A DNA stretch of 64,000 nt from Solibacillus daqui (GCF_028747805.1 NZ_CP114887.1:365501-429500); one strand, 5' to 3'. Positions 8,723-18,500 are shown, numbered from the stretch's first letter. Made by a program: numbers and translations. The notes: generated from the sequence alone by a model not told the origin.

Positions 8723-8757
8723 AGTGAGGTGAAACCTGCACAAAGGTGTAGGAAGAT

Positions 8758-10218
8758 ATGCAACAAGTACAGATAAAAGGAATCGATTGCCGTAATTTCA
8801 TTAACGGTCAATATGTAGAGGCTGCTGAAGATCGAAAGTTTTTCAATATAAATCCAGCAACAGAAGAAGTAATCGGGTGGGTGTCAGAGGCAACACAATA
8901 TGAGGTTGATCTTGCGGTGAAAGCAGCAAAAGCAGCAGCAAAAGGCGAATGGTCTACATACACAGTGAAGCAACGTTCGCAAATCATTCGCAAAATTGGT
9001 GATTTAATTTTAGAAAATGTTGAGGAGTTCGCAATGCTTGAGGCACTTGATACAGGCAAGCCTTATGCATTAGCAATGGAAATGGACATTAAACGAGCGG
9101 CGCATAACTTCCACTTTTTTGCGGATTATGTTACGTCGTTAGGTAATGAGGCATATAACCAGGATAATATCGCGCTCCATTACACAGTAACGCGTCCAGT
9201 AGGGGTTGTGGCCATGATTAACCCATGGAATTTACCGCTTTTATTATTAACATGGAAGCTTGCACCGTGTTTAGCGGCGGGCAGTACAGCTGTTATGAAA
9301 CCGGCGGAGTTAACACCGATGACAGCAACGAAGCTAGCAGAAATTTGTAAGGAAGCGGGCGTACCAGATGGCGTTGTCAATGTTGTCCACGGTTTCGGTA
9401 AAGATTCAGCAGGGGCGTTTTTATCAGAGCACCCACTTGTTGATGCGATTACATTTACTGGTGAAACGCGTACAGGAACGACCATTATGAAAGCGGCAGC
9501 ACCAACGTTAAAGAAAGTGTCCTTTGAGCTAGGCGGCAAAAACCCTGCCATTATTTTTGCGGATTCAGATATCGATGAAGTAGTAGAAACAACCCTGCAT
9601 TCAAGCTTCCGCAATCAAGGGCAAGTTTGCTTATGTGCGTCACGCATTTATGTTGAGCGTTCGATCATGGATGCATTTTTAGAAAAGTTTGTAGCGCGCA
9701 CGAAAGAGCTTATTGTCGGAGATCCGTTCGATGCTAATACGAATATTGGCTCCGTTGTAGGGAAGGAGCATTACGAAAAAGTAATGCGCTATATCGATAT
9801 TGCGAAAGAAGAGGGCGGTACGATTTTAACGGGTGGTAAACGTCCAGCTCATATGGAAAAAGGCTACTTTATTGAGCCAACAATAATTATAGGTCTAGAT
9901 GAAAATTCACGCTGTGTGAGAGAAGAAATTTTTGGTCCTGTCGTTACGGTTTTGCCATTTGATTCAGAAGACGAAGTGATTGGTTATGCGAATGATACAA
10001 CGTATGGCTTAGGGGCGACAATTTGGACAAATGATTTACGTCGTGCGCATCGTGTAGCAGGGCAAATCGAATCGGGCATCGTTTGGGTGAATACATGGTA
10101 TTTACGCGACTTACGTACACCATTTGGCGGCATGAAGCAAAGTGGCATCGGGCGTGAAGGCGGCGCACATAGCTTCGAGTTTTATTGTGAACAATCGAAC
10201 GTAACAATCAAATTATAA
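8758..10218 (+). CDS. nbaE: 2-aminomuconic/2-hydroxymuconic semialdehyde dehydrogenase
   Basis: 486-residue NAD-dependent aldehyde dehydrogenase. Catalytic cysteine C291 (NQGQVCLC) and general base E257 (SFELGGKNP) are present, with MINPWNLPLLL for cofactor binding. GTWYL-type C-terminus (NTWYLRDLRTPFGGMKQSG) is characteristic of the hydroxymuconic/aminomuconic semialdehyde group. It oxidises 2-aminomuconate 6-semialdehyde to 2-aminomuconate. In reaction order it acts before the RidA deaminase although it lies after it. Confidence 0.92.
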   Translation: MQQVQIKGIDCRNFINGQYVEAAEDRKFFNINPATEEVIGWVSEATQYEVDLAVKAAKAAAKGEWSTYTVKQRSQIIRKIGDLILENVEEFAMLEALDTGKPYALAMEMDIKRAAHNFHFFADYVTSLGNEAYNQDNIALHYTVTRPVGVVAMINPWNLPLLLLTWKLAPCLAAGSTAVMKPAELTPMTATKLAEICKEAGVPDGVVNVVHGFGKDSAGAFLSEHPLVDAITFTGETRTGTTIMKAAAPTLKKVSFELGGKNPAIIFADSDIDEVVETTLHSSFRNQGQVCLCASRIYVERSIMDAFLEKFVARTKELIVGDPFDANTNIGSVVGKEHYEKVMRYIDIAKEEGGTILTGGKRPAHMEKGYFIEPTIIIGLDENSRCVREEIFGPVVTVLPFDSEDEVIGYANDTTYGLGATIWTNDLRRAHRVAGQIESGIVWVNTWYLRDLRTPFGGMKQSGIGREGGAHSFEFYCEQSNVTIKL

Positions 10219-10234
10219 AAGTGGGTGACGCACG

Positions 10235-11014
10235 ATGAGTGTAAATTTAATTGAATGGTCTAGTAGAATTTCGCAAGCAGAAAAGACGCGTCAAGGCATC
10301 GCGCCGTTGACGGAGCAAATCGAAAGCTTAAGTATGAAGGATGCTTACTGGATTCAGCTCGAGCAAGTACACCGTAAAGTAAATGCAGGCGATCGCATTA
10401 CGGGCAAAAAAATTGGTTTAACATCACTTGCGATGCAGCAGCTGCTAAATGTAGATGAACCAGACTATGGGCATTTACTAGAATCAATGGCGATTACAAA
10501 CAATGTGCTCGACTGCAGTGAGTGCATTAAGCCACGTGTAGAGGCAGAAATTGCGTTCGTGATGAAAGAAGACTTAATCGGCCCGAATGTCACATTAGAT
10601 CAAGTACTTGCCGCAACGGATTATGTTGTTGCGAGTCTTGAAGTTGTGGATAGCCGAATTAAAGATTGGAAAATCAAACTGCTTGATACGATTGCGGACA
10701 ATGCCTCGTCAGCTAAATATGTGTTAGGTGATGTCAAGAAGCCGATTGATGCGATTGATTTACCAGCAGTGGAAATGAATTTTTATAAAAATGGAGAGCT
10801 AATTAATAGCGGCAAAGGGACAGATGTATTAGGAAACCCGGCAGCTTGTGTTGTATGGCTGATTAACCGGTTAGCTGATTTCAACATTGGGGTGAAAAAG
10901 GGCGAAGTGATTTTATCAGGCGCTCTATCTGCCGCACTTGATGCAAGCCCAGGGGACGAATTTGTAGCAGACTTTGGTGAAACGCTCGGAAAAATTCAGC
11001 TAAGCTGTCGCTAA
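10235..11014 (+). CDS. nbaH: 2-oxopent-4-enoate hydratase
   Basis: 259-residue member of the hydratase/decarboxylase family (FAA-hydrolase fold). [22 protein letters not shown] and [15 protein letters not shown] carry the metal-binding glutamates. The set 10235-13910 has the same order as dmpE-F-G-H-I: hydratase, acetaldehyde dehydrogenase, aldolase, decarboxylase, tautomerase. On that basis this copy is the hydratase making 4-hydroxy-2-oxovalerate and the copy at 12923 is the decarboxylase. The two are paralogues and could be swapped; sequence alone does not settle it. Confidence 0.82.
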   Translation: MSVNLIEWSSRISQAEKTRQGIAPLTEQIESLSMKDAYWIQLEQVHRKVNAGDRITGKKIGLTSLAMQQLLNVDEPDYGHLLESMAITNNVLDCSECIKPRVEAEIAFVMKEDLIGPNVTLDQVLAATDYVVASLEVVDSRIKDWKIKLLDTIADNASSAKYVLGDVKKPIDAIDLPAVEMNFYKNGELINSGKGTDVLGNPAACVVWLINRLADFNIGVKKGEVILSGALSAALDASPGDEFVADFGETLGKIQLSCR

Positions 11015-11025
11015 TAGGAGGTTCT

Positions 11026-11916
11026 ATGAAAAAGGTGAAGGTTGGAATTATCGGGTCGGGCAACATCGGTACCGATCTTATGAAAAAAGTAATGCGCTCT
11101 AACGAATTAGAAATGTCCGTGTTAATCGGAATTGATCCAGCATCAGATGGATTAAAACTTGCACAGGATGCGGGTATTTACACAATTTCAAACGGTATCG
11201 AAGGATTTTTACAGCAACCTGAGCTAGCAGATATTTTATTTGATGCGACATCAGCAAAAGCGCATCAAGCACATGTGAATGCATTGGTGCCACTAGGAAA
11301 GCGTGTCATTGATTTGACACCTGCAGCAATCGGTCCTTTTGTTGCACCGGCTGTTAATTTGCAAAAGCATATCGAGCAGCCTGTTGTCAATATGATTACA
11401 TGCGGTGGGCAAGCAACGATTCCGATTGTCTATGCGATTCAGCGCGTACAAAGTGTCGCCTATGCCGAAATCGTTGCAACGATCGCTTCTAAAAGCGCTG
11501 GTCCGGGAACGCGTGCGAACATTGATGAATTTACAGAAACTACGGCGCGTGCGATTGAGCAAGTAGGCGGTGCCAAGCAAGGAAAAGCCATTATTATTTT
11601 AAATCCAGCAGAGCCACCGATGCTTATGCGTGATACCGTTTCGTGTTTATTGGAGGAAGAAGCAAAAGACCCTGTGCAAATTAAGCAAGCAATTGAGGAA
11701 ATGGTACAGGCAGTCAACACATATGTGCCAGGCTACCGTTTAAAAATCGAGCCATTAATCGATGGACGCGAAGTAAAAGTGTTTTTGGAAGTAGAAGGGC
11801 TTGGCGATTATTTACCGGTGTATGCCGGCAACCTAGATATTATGACGGCTGCAGGCTTGAAAGTCGCAGAATTGATTGCACAGCAGCTCCAGCAAAAAGG
11901 GGTGCAAATTTCATGA
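11026..11916 (+). CDS. nbaJ: Acylating acetaldehyde dehydrogenase
   Basis: 296 residues, DmpF/MhpF family. The N-terminal Rossmann motif is [13 protein letters not shown]. Nucleophile C126 lies in [11 protein letters not shown], and the dimerisation/catalytic domain includes [19 protein letters not shown]. It converts acetaldehyde, NAD and CoA to acetyl-CoA, normally by channelling from the partner aldolase encoded next with a four-base ATGA overlap. AGGAGG lies just before the start. Confidence 0.95.
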   Translation: MKKVKVGIIGSGNIGTDLMKKVMRSNELEMSVLIGIDPASDGLKLAQDAGIYTISNGIEGFLQQPELADILFDATSAKAHQAHVNALVPLGKRVIDLTPAAIGPFVAPAVNLQKHIEQPVVNMITCGGQATIPIVYAIQRVQSVAYAEIVATIASKSAGPGTRANIDEFTETTARAIEQVGGAKQGKAIIILNPAEPPMLMRDTVSCLLEEEAKDPVQIKQAIEEMVQAVNTYVPGYRLKIEPLIDGREVKVFLEVEGLGDYLPVYAGNLDIMTAAGLKVAELIAQQLQQKGVQIS

Positions 11917-12926
11917 AAAAGTTGTTAGTAACAGAAGTAGCTTTACGCGATGGAAGCCATGTAGTCGGTCACCAGTTTACAAAAGAACAAGTGCACAATG
12001 TAACGAAGCAACTAAGCGCTGCGGGTGTGCCTTATATCGAAGTGACGCACGGAGACGGTTTAGGTGGGTCATCTTTACAGTATGGTTTTTCAAAGGAATA
12101 TGATATCGAGCTTGTAAAAGAAGCGGTGAAAGTAGCCGGTAATTCAACGATTGCGGTTTTGTTGTTACCAGGTATTGGTACGATTGAAGATTTAAAAAAG
12201 GCATATGATGCCGGCGCTCGCATGGTACGTGTAGCAACACATGTTACAGAAGCAGATGTTTCAAAGCAGCATATTGAAACAGCAAAAGCGATGGGAATGG
12301 AGACAGTCGGCTTCTTAATGATGGCGCACAGTGCTCCACCAGAAGTTGTTTTGGAACAGGCGAAGCTAATGGAATCTTACGGGGCAGATGTTGTTTACGT
12401 GACGGATTCTGCAGGTGCAATGCTACCGAGTGATGTAACGGCACGTATTCGTTTGTTAAAAGAGCATTTGTCAGTAGATATCGGTTTCCATGCGCACAAT
12501 AACTTATCTTTGGCGGTTGCAAACAGCCTTGTCGCTATTGAGGCAGGCGCCAACCGTATTGATGGGAGTGTGTGCTGTTTAGGGGCAGGTGCCGGAAATA
12601 CACAAACAGAAGTATTGGTTGGTGTATTAGATCGCTTAGGCTATGAAACGGGTATTGATCTTTACAAAATGCTCGACTTGGCAGATGATGTACGCGCGAA
12701 TCTTTTACCAGCTCCGCAAGATATTACGAGCGGTAGCTTCATTATGGGCTATGCCGGTGTCTATTCAAGCTTTTTACGTCACGCCGTCCTTGCGTCAGAA
12801 AAATTCGGTGTCGATGCACGCGATATTTTAGTTGAGCTTGGTAAGCGTAAAGTAGTTGGTGGACAAGAAGATATGATTATTGAAGTAGCACAACAAATGG
12901 CAGAAAAAAAGGTGAGTGTATCGTGA
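11913..12926 (+). CDS. nbaI: 4-hydroxy-2-oxovalerate aldolase
   Basis: 337 residues, HMGL-like TIM barrel of the DmpG/MhpE family. Catalytic R12-D13 (ALRDGSH) and divalent metal ligands H193 and H195 (GFHAHNN) are present, and the C-terminal communication domain follows (about 270-337). It splits 4-hydroxy-2-oxovalerate into pyruvate and acetaldehyde. It overlaps both neighbours (ATGA at the start, GTGA at the end), consistent with the obligate complex with the acetaldehyde dehydrogenase. Confidence 0.95.
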   Translation: MKKLLVTEVALRDGSHVVGHQFTKEQVHNVTKQLSAAGVPYIEVTHGDGLGGSSLQYGFSKEYDIELVKEAVKVAGNSTIAVLLLPGIGTIEDLKKAYDAGARMVRVATHVTEADVSKQHIETAKAMGMETVGFLMMAHSAPPEVVLEQAKLMESYGADVVYVTDSAGAMLPSDVTARIRLLKEHLSVDIGFHAHNNLSLAVANSLVAIEAGANRIDGSVCCLGAGAGNTQTEVLVGVLDRLGYETGIDLYKMLDLADDVRANLLPAPQDITSGSFIMGYAGVYSSFLRHAVLASEKFGVDARDILVELGKRKVVGGQEDMIIEVAQQMAEKKVSVS

Positions 12927-13696
12927 GTACAATTTATGAATTTGTAGAGCGCGTAGCAACAGCACAATCAGAAAAAACAGCAATCGAAAAAATTACGAAT
13001 AGTAACCCAACGTTAACGCTTGAAGAGGCATACGAAATTCAACGTCTTAGCATCGAAAAATCGATTTCAGCAAGCAATGCATTTATCGGATGGAAGATGG
13101 GTTTAACGAGTAAAGCGAAGCAACTTCAAGTAGGTGTGGAGTCAACAATTTACGGTCGCTTAACAAATAATATGTTAATGAATCACAACGAAATTACAGC
13201 AGCAGATCATATTCATCCGCGTATCGAGCCGGAAGTCGCTTTTACATTCAAAAGTGCGATTGCTGGTGAAAATTTAACGCCGTATGAAGTATGGTCAGCA
13301 GTTGAATACGTTTATTTAGCACTAGAAGTAATTGATAGTCGATATGAGAACTTTGCTTTTTCGTTAATGGATGTTATTGCAGACAATGCTTCTTCCACAA
13401 AATTCTTAATGGGAAGCCAGCCATATGCGCCGACAACAACCGATTGGGCACAAATTAAAGTAGATGTGTATCACAATGGTGAGCGAAAGTATGAAGGTGT
13501 CGGTGCAGCAATTTTAGATCATCCGATTCATTCGGTAATTGAACTGCTCAATATGCTAAGCAAAGAAGGGCGCGGCATTCTACCAGGCCAGCTTGTATTA
13601 GCAGGTGCCATGACGGACGCAGTAGCTGTAAAAGCAGGCGATACAGTGACAGCGGATTATGGTGTATTAGGTAGCCTAACAATAAATGTGAAGTAA
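12923..13696 (+). CDS. nbaG: 4-oxalocrotonate decarboxylase (2-oxo-3-hexenedioate decarboxylase)
   Basis: 257 residues with a GTG start overlapping the previous stop (GTGA). It is a paralogue of the gene at 10235: GWKMGLTSKAKQLQVGV, RIEPEVAFTFK and DVIADNASSTKFLMG. By the dmpE-F-G-H-I gene order it is the decarboxylase that makes 2-oxopent-4-enoate from 4-oxalocrotonate. GWKMGLTS rather than GKKIGLTS also fits XylI/DmpH better. Hydratase and decarboxylase usually form a complex. Confidence 0.83.
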   Translation: MSTIYEFVERVATAQSEKTAIEKITNSNPTLTLEEAYEIQRLSIEKSISASNAFIGWKMGLTSKAKQLQVGVESTIYGRLTNNMLMNHNEITAADHIHPRIEPEVAFTFKSAIAGENLTPYEVWSAVEYVYLALEVIDSRYENFAFSLMDVIADNASSTKFLMGSQPYAPTTTDWAQIKVDVYHNGERKYEGVGAAILDHPIHSVIELLNMLSKEGRGILPGQLVLAGAMTDAVAVKAGDTVTADYGVLGSLTINVK

Positions 13697-13709
13697 TGGT
13701 GAGAATTCT

Positions 13710-13910
13710 ATGCCAATTGTACAAATTCAATTATTAGAAGGTCGCAGTGCGGAACAAAAACGACAGATTATTTATGAAATGACGGAGATGCTAGCAAGAG
13801 TTGCTGACGCTCCGAAAGAAAGCATTCGCATCATTATTCAAGAAATTCCATTAGATCATTGGGGTATCGCGGGTGAAACGATGACCGAGTATCGAAAAAA
13901 CAAGGAATAG
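13710..13910 (+). CDS. 4-oxalocrotonate tautomerase
   Basis: 66-residue protein beginning MPIVQIQLLEGRS, so removal of Met exposes the catalytic Pro1. Arg residues near mature positions 11 and 39 (EGRS, ESIRIII) match the classic substrate-binding arginines. It interconverts enol and keto forms of 2-hydroxymuconate/4-oxalocrotonate. In an aminomuconate route it is useful because deamination can release the enol form. Last enzyme gene before the transporter genes. Confidence 0.92.
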   Translation: MPIVQIQLLEGRSAEQKRQIIYEMTEMLARVADAPKESIRIIIQEIPLDHWGIAGETMTEYRKNKE

Positions 13911-13925
13911 AGGGGATTCAATTTC

Positions 13926-14942
13926 ATGAAAAAGTTTTTAAGTTTTGCAGCAATGCTTATGTTACTTCTAGTTTTAGCGGCATGTAATAATGATGAAAAA
14001 ACAGTCACTACGAGCACTTCAGCAGGATCAGGTGATTATCCAGAAGTAACATTTAAGTTAGCGCATATTACACCTACTGATCACATGTGGCACAAGGCTT
14101 CTGAAAAATTCAAAGAAGAACTTGAATCGATTACTGGCGGTAAAATGTCAGTTGAAATTTACCCAGCGAGTCAATTAGGCTCTGAAGCCGATATGGTACA
14201 GCAAGTAGAAGCGGGTTCAGTAGATATGGCGATGATTACAGCGGCCTATTTAACATCCCGTACACCAGAGATGGCTGCATGGTTTGCGCCATATTTATTC
14301 GACACGTTAGAAGAGGCAAATACAGTAGCACAATCAGATTTAGGTCAGCAATTGCTAAAAAAAGTAGAAGGAACAGGTCTTAAAGGCTTAACGTACCTAT
14401 TTGCAGGTCAACGTACGATGGTAACAAAGGACGTTAAAATTAACTCTACAGATGATTTAGATGGCTTAAAATTACGTGTAACACCAAGTCCAGCACTACA
14501 GTCATTCTACCGTAACGCAGGTGCAGCGCCAGAGTCTCTATCATTAACGGAAGTATATTCGGCGTTACAAACGGGTGTTATTGATGGAATGGACATGGAC
14601 TTAGACGCAACGATTACAAATAAATATGCTGAAATTGCAAAATATGTAGCGGTAACAAACCATATGGTATGGCCGTCAACAATTTTAACAAATGAGAAAA
14701 AATTCAATGCCCTTTCAAAAGATGCACAAGATGCCGTAACACAAGCTTGGAAAGTAGCAAGTGAATTCGCTGTAACAACACGTGCTGGTCAAGAAGAAGA
14801 ATTCCGCAAAGAGTTAGAAAGTCAAGGCATGGAAGTATATGACCTAGATGCAAGCGTGTTCGAAAAGCAAATTGAAGCATTCGACAGTGAGTACGGTGGT
14901 CAGTCAGATTTAATTAAGCAATTCATTGAAGCGAACCGTTAA
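13926..14942 (+). CDS. TRAP transporter substrate-binding lipoprotein (DctP family)
   Basis: 338 residues. A lipoprotein signal peptide ends in LVLAAC with lipid-modified Cys20. Family motifs follow: HITPTDHMWHKASEKF, YPASQLGSEADMV, and LKLRVTPSPAL with the arginine that normally binds a carboxylate, then VYSALQTGVIDGM. It should capture a carboxylated compound outside the membrane and deliver it to the DctQ/DctM pair encoded next. Its place in this operon suggests anthranilate or a related aromatic acid, but the ligand cannot be read from sequence. Confidence 0.9.
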   Translation: MKKFLSFAAMLMLLLVLAACNNDEKTVTTSTSAGSGDYPEVTFKLAHITPTDHMWHKASEKFKEELESITGGKMSVEIYPASQLGSEADMVQQVEAGSVDMAMITAAYLTSRTPEMAAWFAPYLFDTLEEANTVAQSDLGQQLLKKVEGTGLKGLTYLFAGQRTMVTKDVKINSTDDLDGLKLRVTPSPALQSFYRNAGAAPESLSLTEVYSALQTGVIDGMDMDLDATITNKYAEIAKYVAVTNHMVWPSTILTNEKKFNALSKDAQDAVTQAWKVASEFAVTTRAGQEEEFRKELESQGMEVYDLDASVFEKQIEAFDSEYGGQSDLIKQFIEANR

Positions 14943-14981
14943 TCAAATGAAGTAATCGAACAGTGATTTGGAGGGTGTAGG

Positions 14982-15491
14982 ATGACAAAGCTCAGCAATG
15001 TTATTACAAGAGTAGAGGAAGTTATTATGGGCGTTTTAATGGCGATTTTAACGATTATCATGGTAACAGCTGTATTTTTTCGCTATGTATTATCTGATCC
15101 ACTCCCTTGGGCAACGGAAGTTTCGATTTACTTATTCATTTGGTTTTCATTCATAGGAGGTAGCTGGGGCTTGAAGTATGGTACGCAAGCCGCAGTTACT
15201 TTTTTACTTGATGCTTTATCAGAGAATAAGCAACGAATGTTAAAAATTGTCCAAGATGTAATTATGTTAGCTTTTCTAATCATTATTTTAGTATATTCCG
15301 TGAAATGGCTTATGCTGCCTTCAACGATGCTCCAAAAATCTACGTCTCTTGGCATGCCGATGTGGATTCCATATAGCGCTGTGCCAACGGGGATTTTATT
15401 TGCGGCAATTCATATTGTTGCACGTCTAATTCGTCTATTAAAAAATGAAGAAAAACTACAAGAAAAAGAGATTGGAGATGAATTAGTATGA
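14982..15491 (+). CDS. TRAP transporter small permease (DctQ family)
   Basis: 169 residues with four predicted membrane helices (about 12-35, 47-67, 87-108, 126-148). The family signature is ...FFRYVLSDPLPWATEVS. It forms the small subunit of the Na-coupled TRAP importer. It lies 39 bases after the binding-protein gene, has a GGAGGGTGTAGG ribosome site, and overlaps the large permease gene by four bases. Confidence 0.9.
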   Translation: MTKLSNVITRVEEVIMGVLMAILTIIMVTAVFFRYVLSDPLPWATEVSIYLFIWFSFIGGSWGLKYGTQAAVTFLLDALSENKQRMLKIVQDVIMLAFLIIILVYSVKWLMLPSTMLQKSTSLGMPMWIPYSAVPTGILFAAIHIVARLIRLLKNEEKLQEKEIGDELV

Positions 15492-16768
15492 CATTTATTA
15501 CAATCGCTGTATTTGTCATTTTATTAATTTTAGGTATTCCAATTTCTTTAGTATTGGGGATTACGACAGTTGTTTACTTTTTAATTAATGGGCAAGCGAT
15601 ACTGCTAGATTCTACGCCGTTACGCATGTTTTCAGGGCTCGAAAATTTTGGTTTATTAGCGATTCCGCTATTCATGTTAATGGGTGAAATTATGAATGAA
15701 GGCGGTATTACGACACGTCTTGTAAACTTTGCAAAGCTAATTTTAGGTCATTTTCGTGGCGGTTTGGCGTATGTAACCGTCGTAGCAAATATGTTTTTAG
15801 CGTCTATTTTAGGCTCTGCAAACGCACAAGCGGCGATGATGAGTAAAGTGATGGTGCCGCAAATGGAAAAAGAGGGCTATAAGCGTGAGTTTGCAGGGGC
15901 AATTACGCTTGCCTCATCAATTATTGCCCCAATTATTCCACCAAGTATGATTTTCATTATATATGGAACGTTGTCGAGCACATCGATTGGTGCGATGTTC
16001 ATGGCTGGGATTTTACCGGGGATTTTATATGGACTTGTCTTTATGGGAATGATTGCATATTTGGGCTACAAAAATAATTTTCCAAAAAGTAAACGCCATT
16101 CTTTTAAGGAGATTTTGCAAGGGACAGTAAAAACGTTACCTGCATTATTAATTCCATTAGTAGTCGTTGTCGGAATTTTACGTGGCGTTTTTACTGCAAC
16201 AGAGTCAGCGGCAGTTGCCTGCTTTTTAGCCGTTATTATTGGTTTATTTGTTTACCGTGAATTGGATTTTAAAAAATTTCCAAAGATGCTTGTAAATACT
16301 GTAACGAATACAGCAACGGTTACTTATTTAATTATTATGGCCAACATTTTTGGTTGGATGATTGCGTTTGAGCAAATTCCACAATTAATGGCCGACTTAA
16401 TTTTAAGCTTCACAGAAAGTCCATGGGTGTTCTTACTATTAGTTAACGTTTTGTTATTAATTGTTGGTATGTTAATCGATGGTATTGCAGCGCTTGTTAT
16501 TTTAGTACCAGTATTAATGCCTCTTGTACACGCGCTTCAAATCGATCCGGTACATTTCGGGGTGATTATTTGTATTAACTTAACGCTTGGTTTATTAACA
16601 CCACCAGTAGGTACAGGGCTATTCATCGTATCATCGATGGCAGATATTAAGTTTGAGCGACTAGTAAAGGCGGTTTTCCCGTTCATTATCGTATCGGTTG
16701 TCGTATTATTTATTATTACCTATATTCCAGATTTAGTATTGGTCATTCCTAGAATGCTAGGATTCTAA
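15488..16768 (+). CDS. TRAP transporter large permease (DctM family)
   Basis: 426 residues, very hydrophobic, with the dozen or so helices of the DctM/TRAP large subunit. Typical stretches are LMGEIMNEGGITTRLVNFA, GSANAQAAMMSKVMVP, SSIIAPIIPPSMIFIIYG and LLTPPVGTGLFIV. It is the Na-driven translocation subunit that works with the DctQ and DctP proteins encoded just before it. The following MFS gene begins one base after its stop, so it is transcriptionally linked. Confidence 0.92.
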   Translation: MTFITIAVFVILLILGIPISLVLGITTVVYFLINGQAILLDSTPLRMFSGLENFGLLAIPLFMLMGEIMNEGGITTRLVNFAKLILGHFRGGLAYVTVVANMFLASILGSANAQAAMMSKVMVPQMEKEGYKREFAGAITLASSIIAPIIPPSMIFIIYGTLSSTSIGAMFMAGILPGILYGLVFMGMIAYLGYKNNFPKSKRHSFKEILQGTVKTLPALLIPLVVVVGILRGVFTATESAAVACFLAVIIGLFVYRELDFKKFPKMLVNTVTNTATVTYLIIMANIFGWMIAFEQIPQLMADLILSFTESPWVFLLLVNVLLLIVGMLIDGIAALVILVPVLMPLVHALQIDPVHFGVIICINLTLGLLTPPVGTGLFIVSSMADIKFERLVKAVFPFIIVSVVVLFIITYIPDLVLVIPRMLGF

Positions 16769-16769
16769 T

Positions 16770-17969
16770 ATGAAGCAGTTAAGATGGCTCGTTTTGCTCA
16801 TCGTTATTGCTCAGCTATTAACTGCGTTTGTTGGAAGAAGCCTAAATCCATTTGCAGCGTATATTGGAGAAAGCCTAGCGCTGACCAATTTTCAAATTGG
16901 CTTTTTACCCACGGCATTATTCGTTGGGCAATTTTTAGCAACATTACCAATTGGGTTTATAGCAGATTATATGGCGACTCACCGGCTGATGCTAATATTA
17001 ATGTCAATTGTAGGGGGCGGATTTTTGTTGCTTTCTACAATTGATGAAAGTTATTTTTTAGCACTTCTTTTTATTATGTTAGCGGGGCTTGGATATGGTG
17101 GCATGCATCCTGTAACGAATAAAATGCTTGTACAGCTTTATCCGATTGAAAAAATTTCCTTACCAATGGGCGTAAAGCAAATGTCGATTACGCTGGGCTC
17201 CGCTTTGTCGAGTATTGTGTTGCTCGCCATTGCAGAGCAGATCGGCTGGCAACCAACAATTGCGATGGCATCACTTTTATTATTGGGCATGGGTGTATTT
17301 GTTTATTTGCTATTGAAGCCGCATGATGAAACATTTCGTTCGCATCGGGCGTCAGAGGTTTCGCTCATTGCACAGCTAGAAAAATTAATGCGTTCAGTAC
17401 CGCTGTTTTTTACTACAATAATTGCGCTCATTTTAATGGGGATGCAAATTACCTTTAATACGTATCTTCTATTGTATTTAGTAGAGGTGAAAGTATGGGC
17501 CATTTATTTAGCAGGTTTGGCGCTTGCTTGCTCCGAAATTTTTGGTGCGCTTGGTCGTGTTTTATGGGGTGTCATTAGCGACAAATTTCTACGTAGCAAT
17601 CACTGGTTAGCGCTGCTGATAATTGCTCTTTGGCTACCGTTCGCTTTATATGGGTTACATATCGTGCAAGATCATCTGCTATTGCTCCTTGTTATTGCCA
17701 CGATTGGCTTTTCGCTTTCGGGGTTTAATGGTGTTTGGATGAACTTAGCTGTTGAAAGTGTCCCAAAAACATTAAGTGGTTCGGCAAGTGGCTATAGTGT
17801 GACATTTGCGTCGGTAGGGGTCTTTATTATCCCACCGATTTTTGGACTTATTTTAGATAAAGCTAGTTATATACAAGCAGGGGCTTTCTTAGCATGTGTA
17901 AGTAGTTTATGTGCACTGATTATTGTAGGGATGCTTTTTAGTAAAAAGAAGAGCAGTGGCATAATTTAG
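16770..17969 (+). CDS. MFS transporter at the end of the aromatic operon
   Basis: 399 residues with about 12 helices. The N-terminal half shows SLNPFAAYIGESLALTN and GFIADYMATHRLM (loop 2-3 signature). It follows the TRAP permease by one base. It could import the aromatic substrate or export a toxic intermediate such as 3-hydroxyanthranilate, which readily oxidises. Two transporters of different energy coupling in one operon is notable. The substrate is not evident from sequence. The operon ends at the hairpin at 18026-18070. Confidence 0.8.
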   Translation: MKQLRWLVLLIVIAQLLTAFVGRSLNPFAAYIGESLALTNFQIGFLPTALFVGQFLATLPIGFIADYMATHRLMLILMSIVGGGFLLLSTIDESYFLALLFIMLAGLGYGGMHPVTNKMLVQLYPIEKISLPMGVKQMSITLGSALSSIVLLAIAEQIGWQPTIAMASLLLLGMGVFVYLLLKPHDETFRSHRASEVSLIAQLEKLMRSVPLFFTTIIALILMGMQITFNTYLLLYLVEVKVWAIYLAGLALACSEIFGALGRVLWGVISDKFLRSNHWLALLIIALWLPFALYGLHIVQDHLLLLLVIATIGFSLSGFNGVWMNLAVESVPKTLSGSASGYSVTFASVGVFIIPPIFGLILDKASYIQAGAFLACVSSLCALIIVGMLFSKKKSSGII

Positions 17970-18025
17970 AACCATACTTGATTGTATCGAAGTAGCTGTA
18001 AAACTAATAAATCTTTGGAATTTTT

Positions 18026-18070
18026 AAAAAGTCGATTCATACTAGGGCTTCTAGTGTGAATCGGCTTTTT
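18026..18070. terminator. Bidirectional terminator
   Basis: Near-perfect 20-base arms (starting AAAAAGTCGATTC, ending GAATCGGCTTTTT) around a five-base loop, with A- and T-runs forming the arm ends. It terminates the 14-kb aromatic operon and, on the other strand, the DUF779 gene. Confidence 0.9.
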
Positions 18071-18100
18071 CAATGTGCATAAATATGAGTGATCATTTAA

Positions 18101-18427
18101 TTATTTCATTACTTTCGAGTGCATCAAAAACGCATAGCCTTCAGCGCTTTCAAGTGAAAACGAAGCACCCATACCTTCCATGACATCGACAATAATTTGC
18201 ATATGTTTTAAATACGTATCCTGTGTTTTATCAATATAATAAGGCACACCTGCAATTTCACCAATAAGTACATTTTGACTGCTTATATAATGGCCGTCCG
18301 CCTGAAAGCACATCGGCACCGTGCCATCACAGCAGCCAGATGATTGCTGAAACAACAAATTACCGTGCTTTTTCTTTAACAGTTCGATTACTTCAATAGC
18401 CTTGTCTGTTGCGATTAATTTTTCCAT
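18101..18427 (-). CDS. DUF779 protein, aldehyde dehydrogenase partner
   Basis: 108-residue small protein of the DUF779 family (VIELLKKKHGNLLFQQSSGC, then CDGTVPMC, and GVPYYIDKTQDTYLKHMQ). It has clustered cysteines (SSGCCDGTVPMC) but no known reaction. The family is repeatedly encoded next to AldA/AcoD-type aldehyde dehydrogenases, as here. It has an AAGGAGG site but lies directly behind a terminator hairpin, so its expression probably depends on read-through. Confidence 0.9.
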   Translation of the reverse strand: MEKLIATDKAIEVIELLKKKHGNLLFQQSSGCCDGTVPMCFQADGHYISSQNVLIGEIAGVPYYIDKTQDTYLKHMQIIVDVMEGMGASFSLESAEGYAFLMHSKVMK

Positions 18428-18450
18428 TAAGTTAAACCTCCTTTTCGCAT

Positions 18451-18482
18451 GAAAAAAGGGATGCGCTAAATTAGCACATCCC
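18451..18482 (-). terminator. Terminator between aldehyde dehydrogenase and DUF779 genes
   Basis: On the minus strand GGGATGTGCTAA and TTAGCGCATCCC pair (one G-U) around a minimal loop and are followed directly by TTTTTT. It lies inside what would otherwise be a two-gene operon, a few bases before the DUF779 ribosome site. Confidence 0.85.
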
Positions 18483-18500
18483 GGTATGAGCTTTATCGAC

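Noticed and set aside
9944..10207. Antisense frames across the aromatic operon, such as this one
   Set aside because: They mirror strongly conserved enzyme genes, lack ribosome sites and have no domain-like sequence.
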